Source of the DNA: Roseobacter litoralis Och 149
GTDB taxonomy: Bacteria > Pseudomonadota > Alphaproteobacteria > Rhodobacterales > Rhodobacteraceae
Direction of reading: 5' to 3'
NCBI RefSeq assembly: GCF_000154785.2
Contig: NC_015730.1
Coordinates: forward strand, 62,001-126,000
DNA: 64,000 bases
Numbering within the stretch: position 1 is the first letter of the stretch; every line of letters starts with the position of its first letter. A model generated the notes under the pieces. It searched no databases. It was given only the letters and a program-made list of their open reading frames with translations, and was not told the origin of the DNA. Position numbers and translations under genes: made by a program. Of the stretch, positions 17,293 through 26,428 are shown one piece after another.

Positions 17293-19380
17293 ATGTCGCC
17301 CCTTGAAAGCAGCAGGGCCAAAAAAGGTGCAACGCGCGATCTGTCGCGCTTGCTGCGACCCCGATCCATCGCGGTTGTCGGCGGTGGATATTGGTGCCAG
17401 CAAGTCGTGCGCCAGTCCCGTGCGATGGGATTTGCAGGTGATATTTGGCGTGTGCATCCCAGATCGGATGTCGTCGAAGGGATCACGGCGGTGGCCCGTG
17501 TCCGCGACCTTCCCCATGTGCCTGATGCTGTATTTCTGGGCATAAACCGTCACAGCACGGCTGCGGCCGTGTCAGAGCTTGCCGCGATGGGGGCAGGGGG
17601 TGCCGTTTGTTTCGCCTCGGGCTTTGCTGAAGCAGATGCCGAGGACCCCGCAAGTGCGGGTTTGCAAGCGGATCTTGTGGCAGCGGCGGGCGATATGCCG
17701 ATTCTTGGACCGAACTGCTACGGCTTTGTGAATGCGGTGGATGGCGCACTGCTTTGGCCTGATCAACATGGCTGTGCGCGCGTGGATCGCGGTGTCGCGA
17801 TCCTGACGCAAAGCTCCAATATTGCGATCAATCTGACAATGCAGCGGCGCGCCTTGCCCATCGCCTATACAGTGACGTGCGGGAACATGGCCCAAACCAC
17901 GCAGGCAGATATCGCCATGGCCCTGCTGGATGATCCGCGCGTCACAGCGCTGGGTCTGCATGTGGAGGGGTTTGGCGACACGCATCTTTGGCACGCACTG
18001 GCGCAAAAGGCATATGACAAATCCGTACCGATCATCGTTCTCAAGATCGGCGTGTCCGATCAGGCGCAGCAGGCGACCGTGTCACATACAGCATCGCTCG
18101 CAGGGAGTGACGCTGGCGCTTCCGCGTTTCTGCGCTATCTCAGTATCCCGCGGATGCAGGATTTGCCGACCTTTCTGGAAACCCTCAAGCTGCTGCACTG
18201 CCACGGGGTTCTGCCGGGCAGCAGGCTTTCATCGATCAGTTGCTCCGGCGGGGAAGCTTCGCTCGTTGCCGATATGGCCGCACAGCACGCGGTTTCCTTT
18301 CCACCCTTGAGTGACGCGCAACGTAACGCCTTGTCCAGCGCCTTGGGGCCGATGGTCGCGCTGTCTAACCCGCTGGATTATCACACATATGTTTGGGGGG
18401 ATGCGGATAAGATGGCAGCGGCATGGTTACCGATGGCGGCGCCGCATATCGATCTGGTGATGATCATTCTGGACTATCCGCACACGGATGCGACCGCGTG
18501 GGACTGTGCGACACAAGCAGCGATCGCTGTTCACAAACGCAGCGGGCGGCCCGTGGCCGTGGTTGCGACCTTGCCCGAATTGCTCCCCCCGGATGTGTCG
18601 GCACGCCTTATGGCGGCGGGGGTGACGCCCTTGCATGGGGTGCGTGAAGCGCTCGGCGCGGTTGAGGCCGCAGCGGGGTGCATCGCCCCGCAGGATGCAC
18701 CTCCGTTGCGTGCCGGACCCAGCAGCAAAACCGAAATGCTGTCAGAGGCGGAGGCCAAACAAAGCCTTGCGCGTTTTGGCATACCTGTCCCGCGTGGGCT
18801 AGTTGTGAAACGGGCTGATCTTGGAGGCATGGCATCTGCGCTCGTCGCGCCCTTGGCCCTCAAGGCCATAGGGCTGGCGCATAAATCCGAGGCAGGCGCG
18901 CTCAGGCTGAATGTACAGGCGGAAACCCTCGCCATGGCGGCGCGAGACATGCCTGGCGACCGGTTTCTCGTCGAGGAAATGGTCACGGGCACCGTTGCGG
19001 AACTTCTCATAGGTGTGACGCGCGACGCCGCACATGGGTTTGTGCTGACCCTTGCGGCGGGCGGTGTATTGACCGAACTGTGGGGCGATCAAAGATCACT
19101 GCTGATCCCGGCGTCGCGGGTGGATGTGGCGGACGCTTTGGCGGAGTTGCGGATTTATCCGATGCTGCGCGGGTATCGCGGCGCCAAGGCGGCGTGTTTG
19201 CCTGCAGTCATTGACGCGGTGATGGGCTTGCAGGATTACGTCATAAACAACGCGGCCCATGTGCAAGAAGTTGAAATCAACCCGTTGATGTGTACCCCTG
19301 ATGCGGCAATAGCGGCGGATGCCCTCATCATGCGGTGCACACCTTTAATCCCGGCAGGAGAGCCAAATGGACCCGATTAG
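17293..19380 (+). CDS. ADP-forming acyl-CoA synthetase (acetate-CoA ligase family)
   Basis: A 695-aa fusion. The N-terminal CoA-binding Rossmann domain (RPRSIAVVGGGYWCQQVVRQ; here LLRPRSIAVVGGG) is followed by succinyl-CoA ligase-like domains (LGPNCYGFVNAVDG, ILTQSSNIAINL, CSGGEASLVADMAA) and a C-terminal ATP-grasp domain (EAEAKQSLARFGIPVPRG ... LKAIGLAHKSEAGALRLN, VEINPLM). It would activate a carboxylic acid to its CoA thioester, the entry step for the dehydrogenase and hydratase beside it. It starts 5 bases after the dehydrogenase stop and overlaps the next gene by 14 bases. Confidence 0.9.
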   Translation: MSPLESSRAKKGATRDLSRLLRPRSIAVVGGGYWCQQVVRQSRAMGFAGDIWRVHPRSDVVEGITAVARVRDLPHVPDAVFLGINRHSTAAAVSELAAMGAGGAVCFASGFAEADAEDPASAGLQADLVAAAGDMPILGPNCYGFVNAVDGALLWPDQHGCARVDRGVAILTQSSNIAINLTMQRRALPIAYTVTCGNMAQTTQADIAMALLDDPRVTALGLHVEGFGDTHLWHALAQKAYDKSVPIIVLKIGVSDQAQQATVSHTASLAGSDAGASAFLRYLSIPRMQDLPTFLETLKLLHCHGVLPGSRLSSISCSGGEASLVADMAAQHAVSFPPLSDAQRNALSSALGPMVALSNPLDYHTYVWGDADKMAAAWLPMAAPHIDLVMIILDYPHTDATAWDCATQAAIAVHKRSGRPVAVVATLPELLPPDVSARLMAAGVTPLHGVREALGAVEAAAGCIAPQDAPPLRAGPSSKTEMLSEAEAKQSLARFGIPVPRGLVVKRADLGGMASALVAPLALKAIGLAHKSEAGALRLNVQAETLAMAARDMPGDRFLVEEMVTGTVAELLIGVTRDAAHGFVLTLAAGGVLTELWGDQRSLLIPASRVDVADALAELRIYPMLRGYRGAKAACLPAVIDAVMGLQDYVINNAAHVQEVEINPLMCTPDAAIAADALIMRCTPLIPAGEPNGPD

Positions 19381-20146
19381 AACCCGTACAAAGGGCATGA
19401 TTTTAGAGATTACGCTCGACCGCCCCAAAGCCAATGCGATTGACTTGGCGACCTCGCGCGAGATGGGAGAGGTTTTTCGCAGCTTCAGAGACGATCCGGA
19501 TCTGCGCGTGGCGATTTTGACCGGGGCGGGTGAAAAGTTCTTTTGCCCTGGCTGGGATCTCAAGGCGGCAGCGGAGGGTGATGCGGTTGATGGCGATTAT
19601 GGTGTCGGTGGTTTTGGCGGTCTGCAGGAATTGCGCGCGATGAACAAACCGGTGATTGCAGCCGTCAACGGCATTGCCTGCGGGGGCGGATTGGAACTGG
19701 CGCTGAGTGCGGATATGATTCTGGCCGCTGATCACGCCAGCTTTGCCTTGCCGGAAATCCGCTCTGGCACCATCGCGGATGCGGCTTCGATCAAGCTGCC
19801 CAAACGTATCCCCTACCATATCGCCATGGAATTGCTGCTGACCGGGCGCTGGTTCGACCCACAAGAAGCCAAAGGCTGGGGGCTGGTCAATGAAATCCTG
19901 CCCGCCGCTGATCTGTTACCCCGCGCATGGGAGCTGGCGGAGTTGCTGGCCTCCGGTCCACCGCTGGTCTACGCCGCAATCAAAGAGGTGGTGCGAGAGG
20001 CAGAAGACGCCAAGTTTCAGGACATCATGAACCGGATTACCAAACGGCAGCTTGAAACCATCGACGTGCTCTATAGTTCTGAGGATCAGCTTGAGGGCGC
20101 AACGGCTTTCGCCGAAAAACGCGACCCGGTTTGGAAAGGCCGATAG
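19367..20146 (+). CDS. caiD: Enoyl-CoA hydratase, carnitinyl-CoA dehydratase-like
   Basis: A 259-aa crotonase-fold enzyme. By recalled comparison it is strikingly like E. coli CaiD (261 aa): both have ILEITLDRPKANAID, GAGEKFF, GWDLKAAAEG, and end AFAEKRDPVWKGR. CaiD hydrates crotonobetainyl-CoA to carnitinyl-CoA. The oxyanion-hole motif region is NGIACGGGLELALSADM. A GGCAGGAGAG site precedes the ATG inside the end of the previous gene. Operon context (CoA ligase, acyl-CoA dehydrogenase) fits a gamma-butyrobetaine or carnitine-like pathway, but no CaiB-type CoA transferase or CaiT transporter is in the window. Confidence 0.8.
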   Translation: MDPIRTRTKGMILEITLDRPKANAIDLATSREMGEVFRSFRDDPDLRVAILTGAGEKFFCPGWDLKAAAEGDAVDGDYGVGGFGGLQELRAMNKPVIAAVNGIACGGGLELALSADMILAADHASFALPEIRSGTIADAASIKLPKRIPYHIAMELLLTGRWFDPQEAKGWGLVNEILPAADLLPRAWELAELLASGPPLVYAAIKEVVREAEDAKFQDIMNRITKRQLETIDVLYSSEDQLEGATAFAEKRDPVWKGR

Positions 20147-20199
20147 CGGTCGGGCAGTCCGGGGTTGTCTCTGCCGGATCAAGGCGTCATTTTAGTAAG

Positions 20200-21045
20200 A
20201 TGACGCAGAAAACACTTCTATCCTTTGGGCATGGCTATAGTGCGCGGGCGCTCGCCGCCCTGTTGATACCGGCAGGTTGGCGCGTGATTGGCACAACACG
20301 CAGCGCCGACAAAGCCGCAGGCATTGCGCAAACGGGTGTTGAGCCGCTGATCTGGCCCGGGTCGGACGTCAGTGGCACGATAAGGAACGCCACAGCGCTG
20401 CTGATTTCTGCTGGACCTGACAAGGATGGTGATCCCGTTTTGCGCCGGTTGCACGCTCAAATTGCCGACCATGCCCGGCAGTTGAAATGGGTCGGCTATC
20501 TTTCGACCACGGGTGTTTATGGCGATCATGATGGCGCATGGGTGGATGAAGACACACCGCTGACACCATCGACGGCGCGCGGTCAGGCGCGTGTCGCGGC
20601 AGAAGCCGCATGGCAGGCCATCCCCGATTTGCCGTTACATATCTTTCGATTGGCGGGCATCTACGGCCCGGGCCGTGGTCCGTTCTCCAAGGTGCGCGCG
20701 GGAACTGCCCGGCGGATCATCAAAAAGGGTCAGGTTTTTTCACGCACCCATGTGGAGGATATCGCGCAGGTGTTGATGGCCTCGATCCAGCAGCCGCGTC
20801 CGGGTGCGATCTATAACGTCTGCGATGATGATCCTGCCCCACCGCAGGATGTGATCGGTCATGCGGCGGAGCTTTTGGGTCTGCCCCTGCCGCCGGAGGT
20901 TGACTTTGAAACCGCGGATATGACCCCGATGGCGCGCAGCTTTTATGCCGAGAGCAAGAAGGTGCGCAACGATCTGATCAAACGCGAGTTGGGCGTCGTT
21001 TTGAAATACCCCAACTATCGAACGGGGCTTGAGGCGATGCTGTAA
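20200..21045 (+). CDS. NAD-dependent epimerase/SDR-type protein (YeeZ-like)
   Basis: A 281-aa atypical SDR. The nucleotide-binding stretch reads LLSFGHGYSARALAALL, followed by GYLSTTGVYGDHDGAWVDEDTPLTP and FRLAGIYGPGRGPF, as in the YeeZ family. The ATG at 20200 is preferred to the upstream in-frame start because it begins the fold directly. It follows the hydratase by 53 bp and may be an independent gene or the last gene of that operon. Substrate unknown. Confidence 0.8.
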   Translation: MTQKTLLSFGHGYSARALAALLIPAGWRVIGTTRSADKAAGIAQTGVEPLIWPGSDVSGTIRNATALLISAGPDKDGDPVLRRLHAQIADHARQLKWVGYLSTTGVYGDHDGAWVDEDTPLTPSTARGQARVAAEAAWQAIPDLPLHIFRLAGIYGPGRGPFSKVRAGTARRIIKKGQVFSRTHVEDIAQVLMASIQQPRPGAIYNVCDDDPAPPQDVIGHAAELLGLPLPPEVDFETADMTPMARSFYAESKKVRNDLIKRELGVVLKYPNYRTGLEAML

Positions 21046-21161
21046 AGCAAAACAGGCCAATCAACCGCGTTGGTTCCCTGAAACCCAGCCTTTGATTGCC
21101 GTTGCGTTTCACAGTTGACCATGACGCTTTGTTTTGTGAGGGGTCCAACCCTTCATAAACG

Positions 21162-21191
21162 AAAAATGGCGGCACCGAAATGCCGCCATCT
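21162..21191 (-). terminator. Terminator between 21045 and 21213 genes
   Basis: Perfect 9-bp inverted repeat ATGGCGGCA / TGCCGCCAT with a 6-base loop. On the minus strand it is followed by TTTTTC, so it ends the VPLPA-CTERM gene. Confidence 0.85.
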
Positions 21192-21212
21192 TAACGTAGA
21201 TCATTCACACCA

Positions 21213-21857
21213 TTAAGATGCTTTTTTGCGCCGTTTCATAGCGGCAAGCCCACCGATGCCCGCCAGCAACATGAACCCGGCGGCAGGAAGCGGGACTGGT
21301 GCAATATCAATCCGCATGCCGATATCGTCAAAGTCGCGGTCGCCCGATGCGATGTCGTCGAACAACACGTAATACGATGTCGCGCTTATTGCCTTGTAAC
21401 CGATAGCATAGTCACTCGATGCAGGATTGGCGCCCGCATTGTTGAAAATCTCGCCTTGGCTGCCAACAGGTGCGGTTGTGCCGAAGGAGAAGGCAACGAG
21501 CCCGTCCAGCAATTGATTTACCGACACGCTTGCGTTTTGCGCAGATGCGCCGGGACCTTTGTTGGTAAAGATCGTTCCGCCCACATTGGCAGAGAAATTG
21601 GTGTTTCCGGCCTCGAAGCCCAAGTAAGTGAAGGTTATTTTGGCAGGGCCACCGACGATTGACAGGCCGTTTGACGTTGATTTTTGATCACCCGAAATAA
21701 AGTCAATCGTCTGACCGTTCAGTCCCAGGCCAAGGTCATTCTTCGCAATCACCTGCGTCTGGTTCGTCCCGACAAAGCTAAAGGACGCAGCACTCGCCGC
21801 GGAAACGCCCAATGTGATAACAGCAGCCGTTGTGGCCATCAAATGTTTGAAGTTCAT
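21213..21857 (-). CDS. VPLPA-CTERM sorting domain protein
   Basis: A 214-aa secreted protein. It has an N-terminal signal peptide (MNFKHLMATTAAVITLGVSA then ASA), a beta-rich middle with no recognisable enzyme motifs, and a C-terminal VPLPAAGFMLLAGIGGLAA membrane segment followed by MKRRKKAS. This tripartite tail is the VPLPA variant of PEP-CTERM sorting signals, processed by an exosortase in Rhodobacterales. The mature protein is expected at the cell surface or in extracellular polysaccharide. The exosortase is not in the window. Confidence 0.85.
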   Translation of the reverse strand: MNFKHLMATTAAVITLGVSAASAASFSFVGTNQTQVIAKNDLGLGLNGQTIDFISGDQKSTSNGLSIVGGPAKITFTYLGFEAGNTNFSANVGGTIFTNKGPGASAQNASVSVNQLLDGLVAFSFGTTAPVGSQGEIFNNAGANPASSDYAIGYKAISATSYYVLFDDIASGDRDFDDIGMRIDIAPVPLPAAGFMLLAGIGGLAAMKRRKKAS

Positions 21858-22061
21858 ACTACTTACCTTTTAACAGTTGTTACATTTAACAGTTCGGACA
21901 ATTTTATGCATCCGTTTCTATACCCTGTCGCGTATCGCAACAAAGCTCATCTGGCAACGTTTTCTTAACTTTTGAAGCCGTGATATTCCATTTTGCAACT
22001 CATGCGATTGTGCCTTGATCAGCGGCAATCTTTTGGTTGTGCTTCGCAACTCAGGTGAAAC

Positions 22062-22096
22062 AAAAAAGCCCGCCGCTCAAAAGAACGACGGGCTTG
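22062..22096 (-). terminator. Rho-independent terminator of leuC
   Basis: On the minus strand AAGCCCGTCG and CGGCGGGCTT form a stem (one G-T pair) with a 10-base loop followed by six T, 22 bp beyond the leuC stop. Confidence 0.88.
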
Positions 22097-22117
22097 TTCA
22101 TTCAGGCTTTGGCCGGA

Positions 22118-23524
22118 TCACATCAGCTCGCGTACATCCGTCAGGCGGCCCGTGATGGCGGCGGCGGCGGCCATGGCTGGGGACATCAGATGCGTGCGTC
22201 CGCCACGGCCCTGACGGCCCTCAAAATTGCGGTTTGATGTCGCCGCACAGCGCTCACCCGGGGCGAGTTGATCGGGGTTCATCGCTAGGCACATGGAGCA
22301 CCCGGCCAGCCGCCATTCGAAACCTGCATCCTTGAAAATGTCCGCAAGCCCCTCTTCTTCGGCCTGCGCGCGCACAAGTCCGGAACCGGGCACGACCATC
22401 GCGCGCAAGCCTTCCTTCTTTTTCTTGCCCTTCAGGATTTCGGCAGCGGCGCGCAGATCCTCGATGCGACCGTTGGTGCAGGACCCGATAAATACCGTGT
22501 CAATTTCCACCTCGGACAAGGGCGTGCCGGGCGTGAGGCCCATATACTCAAGCGACCGCTGGACCGCTCCGATTTTGCCGCCTTTGAAGTCCTCAGCGTT
22601 GGGAACGCTCGCCGTAATCGGCAACACATCCTCGGGTGAGGTGCCCCATGTGACGACGGGTGCGATTTCATCGCCTTTGATGGTAATGACCTTATCCCAA
22701 TGCGCGTCATCGTCCGAATAGAGGGTTTTCCACCATGACATGGCCGCTTCCCACTGCGCGCCTTTGGGCGCGTGGGGCCTGCCCATGCAGTATTCATAGG
22801 TCTTTTCGTCCGGCGCAATTAGACCGGCGCGCGCGCCGCCTTCAATGGCCATGTTGCAAACGGTCATGCGGCCTTCCATCGACAGATCACGGATCGCCTC
22901 GCCACAGTATTCGATCACGTAGCCGGTGCCGCCAGCAGTCCCGGTATGTCCGATCACTGACAGGGTGATGTCCTTGGCCGTGACGCCCGGGCGCAGTTTG
23001 CCGGTAATCTCGACCTTCATGTTCTTGGATTTCTTCTGGATCAACGTCTGCGTGGCCAGAACATGTTCGACCTCGGATGTACCGATCCCATGCGCCAAAG
23101 CGCCAAAGGCCCCATGTGTCGCTGTGTGACTGTCGCCACAAACGACGGTCATGCCGGGCAGCGTCCAGCCCTGTTCGGGCCCAACGATGTGCACGATGCC
23201 CTGACGAATATCCGAAACCGGGTAGTAGTGGATGCCGAATTCCTTGGCATTGGTATCAAGGGCCGCGACCTGTATGCGGCTGTCTTCGGTCATGTTGTCG
23301 GCATTTTCGCGCCCCAGCGTGGTGGGCACGTTGTGATCCGGCACAGCAATCGTCTTGTCCGGCGCGCGGACCGTCCGGCCCGTCATGCGCAACCCCTCAA
23401 AAGCCTGCGGGGAGGTCACCTCATGTACGAGGTGGCGGTCAATATAAAGCAGGGTCGTGCCGTCATCGGCCTCATGTGCCACATGGGCATCCCAGATTTT
23501 ATCGTAAAGTGTCTTGGGGGACAT
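22118..23524 (-). CDS. leuC: 3-isopropylmalate dehydratase large subunit
   Basis: A 468-aa aconitase-superfamily subunit that isomerises 2- to 3-isopropylmalate in leucine biosynthesis together with LeuD. Seen are [40 protein letters not shown] and [33 protein letters not shown], with the three 4Fe-4S cysteines in the SCTNG and CSMC segments. A GGGAGAGGAC ribosome site precedes the ATG. leuD is not adjacent: a terminator follows directly and the next gene is the VPLPA-CTERM protein, so leuD is elsewhere. Confidence 0.97.
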   Translation of the reverse strand: MSPKTLYDKIWDAHVAHEADDGTTLLYIDRHLVHEVTSPQAFEGLRMTGRTVRAPDKTIAVPDHNVPTTLGRENADNMTEDSRIQVAALDTNAKEFGIHYYPVSDIRQGIVHIVGPEQGWTLPGMTVVCGDSHTATHGAFGALAHGIGTSEVEHVLATQTLIQKKSKNMKVEITGKLRPGVTAKDITLSVIGHTGTAGGTGYVIEYCGEAIRDLSMEGRMTVCNMAIEGGARAGLIAPDEKTYEYCMGRPHAPKGAQWEAAMSWWKTLYSDDDAHWDKVITIKGDEIAPVVTWGTSPEDVLPITASVPNAEDFKGGKIGAVQRSLEYMGLTPGTPLSEVEIDTVFIGSCTNGRIEDLRAAAEILKGKKKKEGLRAMVVPGSGLVRAQAEEEGLADIFKDAGFEWRLAGCSMCLAMNPDQLAPGERCAATSNRNFEGRQGRGGRTHLMSPAMAAAAAITGRLTDVRELM

Positions 23525-23757
23525 TAGTCCTCTCCCGTATTGTGGAAATGTTCAAACTCAACTGCGCGCTGCGCCTATTGGTGCGCCGGCACAGCGCGTA
23601 TGAGGCACATAAAGCGGCCGGGCAGTCGCGCATGATCCGATATGTCAAACAGCTGTTTCATTGCGTTGAACCGATAGCGTGAAATGCGCCCTTCATCAAG
23701 CCTTGGGAATTGCACATCGCCTTGTGGGTGTTTGGCCGATATGTAACCTTGCCGCTT

Positions 23758-25074
23758 ATGGAAAACCAGTCGCAGGACTTTGATCGTGTTCTGATGTCAG
23801 TCGATGAGATTTGGCATTTGATCACCAGCTTTGCCGTAAGCATTCTGAACCCGGGCTGGCGTCAAAACCAGATCATCATCCTGCTGGCACTTGTGCTTGT
23901 GGCCTGGGTCCTGCACCGCCTTTTGGGCCGCGAAATAGACCGCCGTGTGCGGGCGCGCGAAGGGTGGGAGAAATGGAAACTCCGGGTCATTGTTCAGATC
24001 AAGCGCCGTTTGGGTCTGATCTGTTTTGCACTCATGGCCGGTCTTTTGTATCAGATCATGCAGCAGATTACATGGCCCTCGCGATCCTATTTAATCGGTC
24101 TGGCTGCAACGCTGGCGGTCGCCTGGGCGGTGATCAGCTTTCTGGGGCGTTTTATCCAGAACCGTTTGCTGCGCCGGTTCGTGGTCTGGGGGATGTGGAT
24201 CTATGCGACGCTGATCCTGATCGGCATCGGCGATGAGGCATCGGGATTTCTGGATGATGTCGGTCTGAACTTTGGTGATTATCGTATTTCATTGCTCTCC
24301 GTGCTCTCGGCGGCCGTGGTGGTTGGCGTGCTGTTCACCGGCGCGCGGTTCATCAGCCGCACCACCGCATCGCGCATCCGCAGCAACGAAGACATCAGCC
24401 CCTCCATGCAGGTGCTTGTGGTCAAGGCAGTGCAGGTTATCTTTTACGGGCTCGCGCTGTTCATGGGGATCAATGCGCTGGGTCTGGACCTCACCGGGCT
24501 GGCGGTCTTGTCCGGCGCTATTGGTGTGGGTTTGGGGTTTGGTCTGCAAAAGGTCGTCTCCAACCTTGTGTCGGGTGTGATCATCCTGCTCGATAAGTCG
24601 ATCAAGCCCGGCGATGTAATCAGCCTTGGTGAAACATTCGGCTGGATCAACAGTCTGGGCGCGCGCTACGTCAGCGTGGTGACGCGGGACGGGCGCGAAT
24701 ACCTGATCCCGAATGAGGATTTGATCACCGGGCAGGTGGTGAACTGGTCGCATTCGGATGAATATGTCCGACTCGATATATTTTTCGGCACCTCCTACGG
24801 CTGTGATCCGCATGTGGTGCGCAAATTGGCGGTCGAGGCGGCCAGCGGGGTGTCCCGTGTTCTGGGGCCACCAAAGACGCCTGTGTGTCATATCGTGGGT
24901 TTTGGCGACAGTTCGGTTGATTACATTCTCAGGTTCTGGATCAGGGACCCGACCGGCGGGCTGACCAATATCCGCGGCGGGGTTTATCTGGCGCTCTGGG
25001 ATATTTTCAAGGCAAACAACATCTCCATTCCCTTCCCTCAGCGCGAGGTTCGGGTTCTTGAAGAACAGGATTAA
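23758..25074 (+). CDS. Mechanosensitive ion channel, MscS family
   Basis: About 438 aa from the ATG at 23758. Several hydrophobic helices precede the MscS pore helix and beta domain: GLAVLSGAIGVGLGFGLQKVVSNLVSGVIILLDKSIKPGDVI, with the glycine-rich pore-lining helix. The family opens under membrane tension and releases solutes on osmotic downshock. It is larger than E. coli MscS (286 aa), with extra N-terminal helices, as in YnaI-like members. An in-frame ATG at 23710 is possible. The gene is divergent from leuC. Confidence 0.9.
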   Translation: MENQSQDFDRVLMSVDEIWHLITSFAVSILNPGWRQNQIIILLALVLVAWVLHRLLGREIDRRVRAREGWEKWKLRVIVQIKRRLGLICFALMAGLLYQIMQQITWPSRSYLIGLAATLAVAWAVISFLGRFIQNRLLRRFVVWGMWIYATLILIGIGDEASGFLDDVGLNFGDYRISLLSVLSAAVVVGVLFTGARFISRTTASRIRSNEDISPSMQVLVVKAVQVIFYGLALFMGINALGLDLTGLAVLSGAIGVGLGFGLQKVVSNLVSGVIILLDKSIKPGDVISLGETFGWINSLGARYVSVVTRDGREYLIPNEDLITGQVVNWSHSDEYVRLDIFFGTSYGCDPHVVRKLAVEAASGVSRVLGPPKTPVCHIVGFGDSSVDYILRFWIRDPTGGLTNIRGGVYLALWDIFKANNISIPFPQREVRVLEEQD

Positions 25075-25147
25075 GCCGAGGACTGCCTTGCCCCTGCCTG
25101 ATCGGGGACTAGCTTTTGCATCTCTTGAACGCAGGCGAGCGATGATT

Positions 25148-25888
25148 ATGGCGCAACAAACAGACATTGTACTGATCCTCGGCAGCGGCCCCAATGCACC
25201 GCAGGCCAAAGCGTGGCCGCGCGCGTATTTTGACCGAATCGTGGCGATCAATAACGCTTGGCAGATCCGGGAAGACTGGGACGATCTGGTCTTTCCCGAA
25301 GACTTTCCAGCGGACCGGCGGCCACAAAACGTCCTGCCGTCCCAGCGGCTTGTTCAGGCAGATCAATTCGTACCGACGCAAAACGCCTATGGTGGGTTTG
25401 TCTATGCGGGCGGCACGATGGCCTTCACAACGGCCTATTGGGCCTTGCAGGCGCTGCGACCCAAGGTGATGGCGTTTCTGGGCTGTGACATGGTTTATCC
25501 CAAGGCAGGCCCGACCCATTTTTACGGAACCGGTGCCGCTGACCCGTTGCGCGCAGACATCACACTGCAGGATTTAGGTGCAAAATCAGCGCGTTTGGGG
25601 GCGCTGGCGGCGGCGCAGGGGTGTTGCTGCGTGAACCTTTCTTCTGAGCCGAGCGAGTTGATGTTTCAAAGGGCAAAGGCCTCTGATCTGCGTGAAGCTG
25701 CGTTTGTCCTTCCGGAGATCCGCGGTATGGATGTCGTGCTGAAGCGCGAAGATGATCTGGGCTATTTCGTCGCCACCGGGCGTTACTGGGAACGAGATTT
25801 CGGATTTGACGCCCAGGAATTGGCCGGGCTTGATGCCGCCTGGCGTGCGCTGTGGTCTGCGGGCTGCGGCATGACGTGCGCTGCGTAA
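25148..25888 (+). CDS. Uncharacterised protein with N-terminal GSGPN motif
   Basis: About 246 aa, not recognised with confidence. It begins MAQQTDIVLILGSGPNAPQAKAW, a Rossmann-like strand-loop with a glycine motif, followed by IVAINNAWQIREDWDDLVFPEDFPADRRP, YAGGTMAFTTAYWALQALRP and VMAFLGCDMVYP. The layout recalls MptE/DUF115-type or sialyltransferase-like folds that handle nucleotide-activated substrates, but that is a guess. No signal peptide or membrane segment. ATGs at 25058 and 25142 are also in frame; the first overlaps the MscS gene by 17 bases. Confidence 0.6.
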   Translation: MAQQTDIVLILGSGPNAPQAKAWPRAYFDRIVAINNAWQIREDWDDLVFPEDFPADRRPQNVLPSQRLVQADQFVPTQNAYGGFVYAGGTMAFTTAYWALQALRPKVMAFLGCDMVYPKAGPTHFYGTGAADPLRADITLQDLGAKSARLGALAAAQGCCCVNLSSEPSELMFQRAKASDLREAAFVLPEIRGMDVVLKREDDLGYFVATGRYWERDFGFDAQELAGLDAAWRALWSAGCGMTCAA

Positions 25889-26044
25889 CAATGTGTTTCT
25901 CAAGCTGTTATTGAATTGTCGCAATCATATTGTTAGATTTAGCCTACACCCAGCGACCGGGGTCTGGCGGCGCATCCAAAGGAGGACAATGTCCTGTCAA
26001 TCCATGCTGATGCAGCAAAAGCTGCGCACACCGAGGCTGCGGTA

Positions 26045-26413
26045 ATGGCTGCCGCAACCGAGATAGCCACGAGCGAAAAACTGTTGGCGACAATCCTGAC
26101 TTCCCTGAATGACGACAAGGCCGAAGATATCGTACAGATTGATCTGCGCGGTAAGACGGAAATTGGCGACTATATGGTGATCTGTTCAGGCCGGTCGACC
26201 CGTCAGGTGTCCTCGATTTCTGAAAAGCTTGTACAGAAGATAAAAGATGATTTCGGGCGTGTGTCAAAGACCGAAGGCAAAGAAACCGGCGACTGGGTTT
26301 TGATCGACACCGGCGATGTCATCGTCCATGTCTTTCGTCCCGAAGTCCGGGAATTCTACCAGCTTGAAAAGATGTGGCAGCCCATGGGTGGTCCCGAAAC
26401 GGCGGCAAATTAA
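26045..26413 (+). CDS. rsfS: Ribosome silencing factor RsfS
   Basis: A 122-aa protein from the ATG at 26045. KAEDIVQIDLRGKTEIGDYMVICSGRSTRQVSSISEKLV and GDWVLIDTGDVIVHVFRPEVREFYQLEKMW are the RsfS/Iojap core. It binds ribosomal protein L14 and blocks subunit joining under starvation. The start is unusual: the only strong ribosome site (AAGGAGG, 25979-25985) lies 60 bp upstream, optimally spaced for an in-frame CTG at 25994, which would add 17 residues. rlmH follows by 15 bp, the usual rsfS-rlmH pair. Confidence 0.93.
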   Translation: MAAATEIATSEKLLATILTSLNDDKAEDIVQIDLRGKTEIGDYMVICSGRSTRQVSSISEKLVQKIKDDFGRVSKTEGKETGDWVLIDTGDVIVHVFRPEVREFYQLEKMWQPMGGPETAAN

Positions 26414-26428
26414 TCTGACGCGGCCTCG

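Noticed and set aside
24289..25251. Open frame of 320 aa on the minus strand
   Set aside because: Antisense to the MscS pore region and the following gene; no recognisable motif and no ribosome site.
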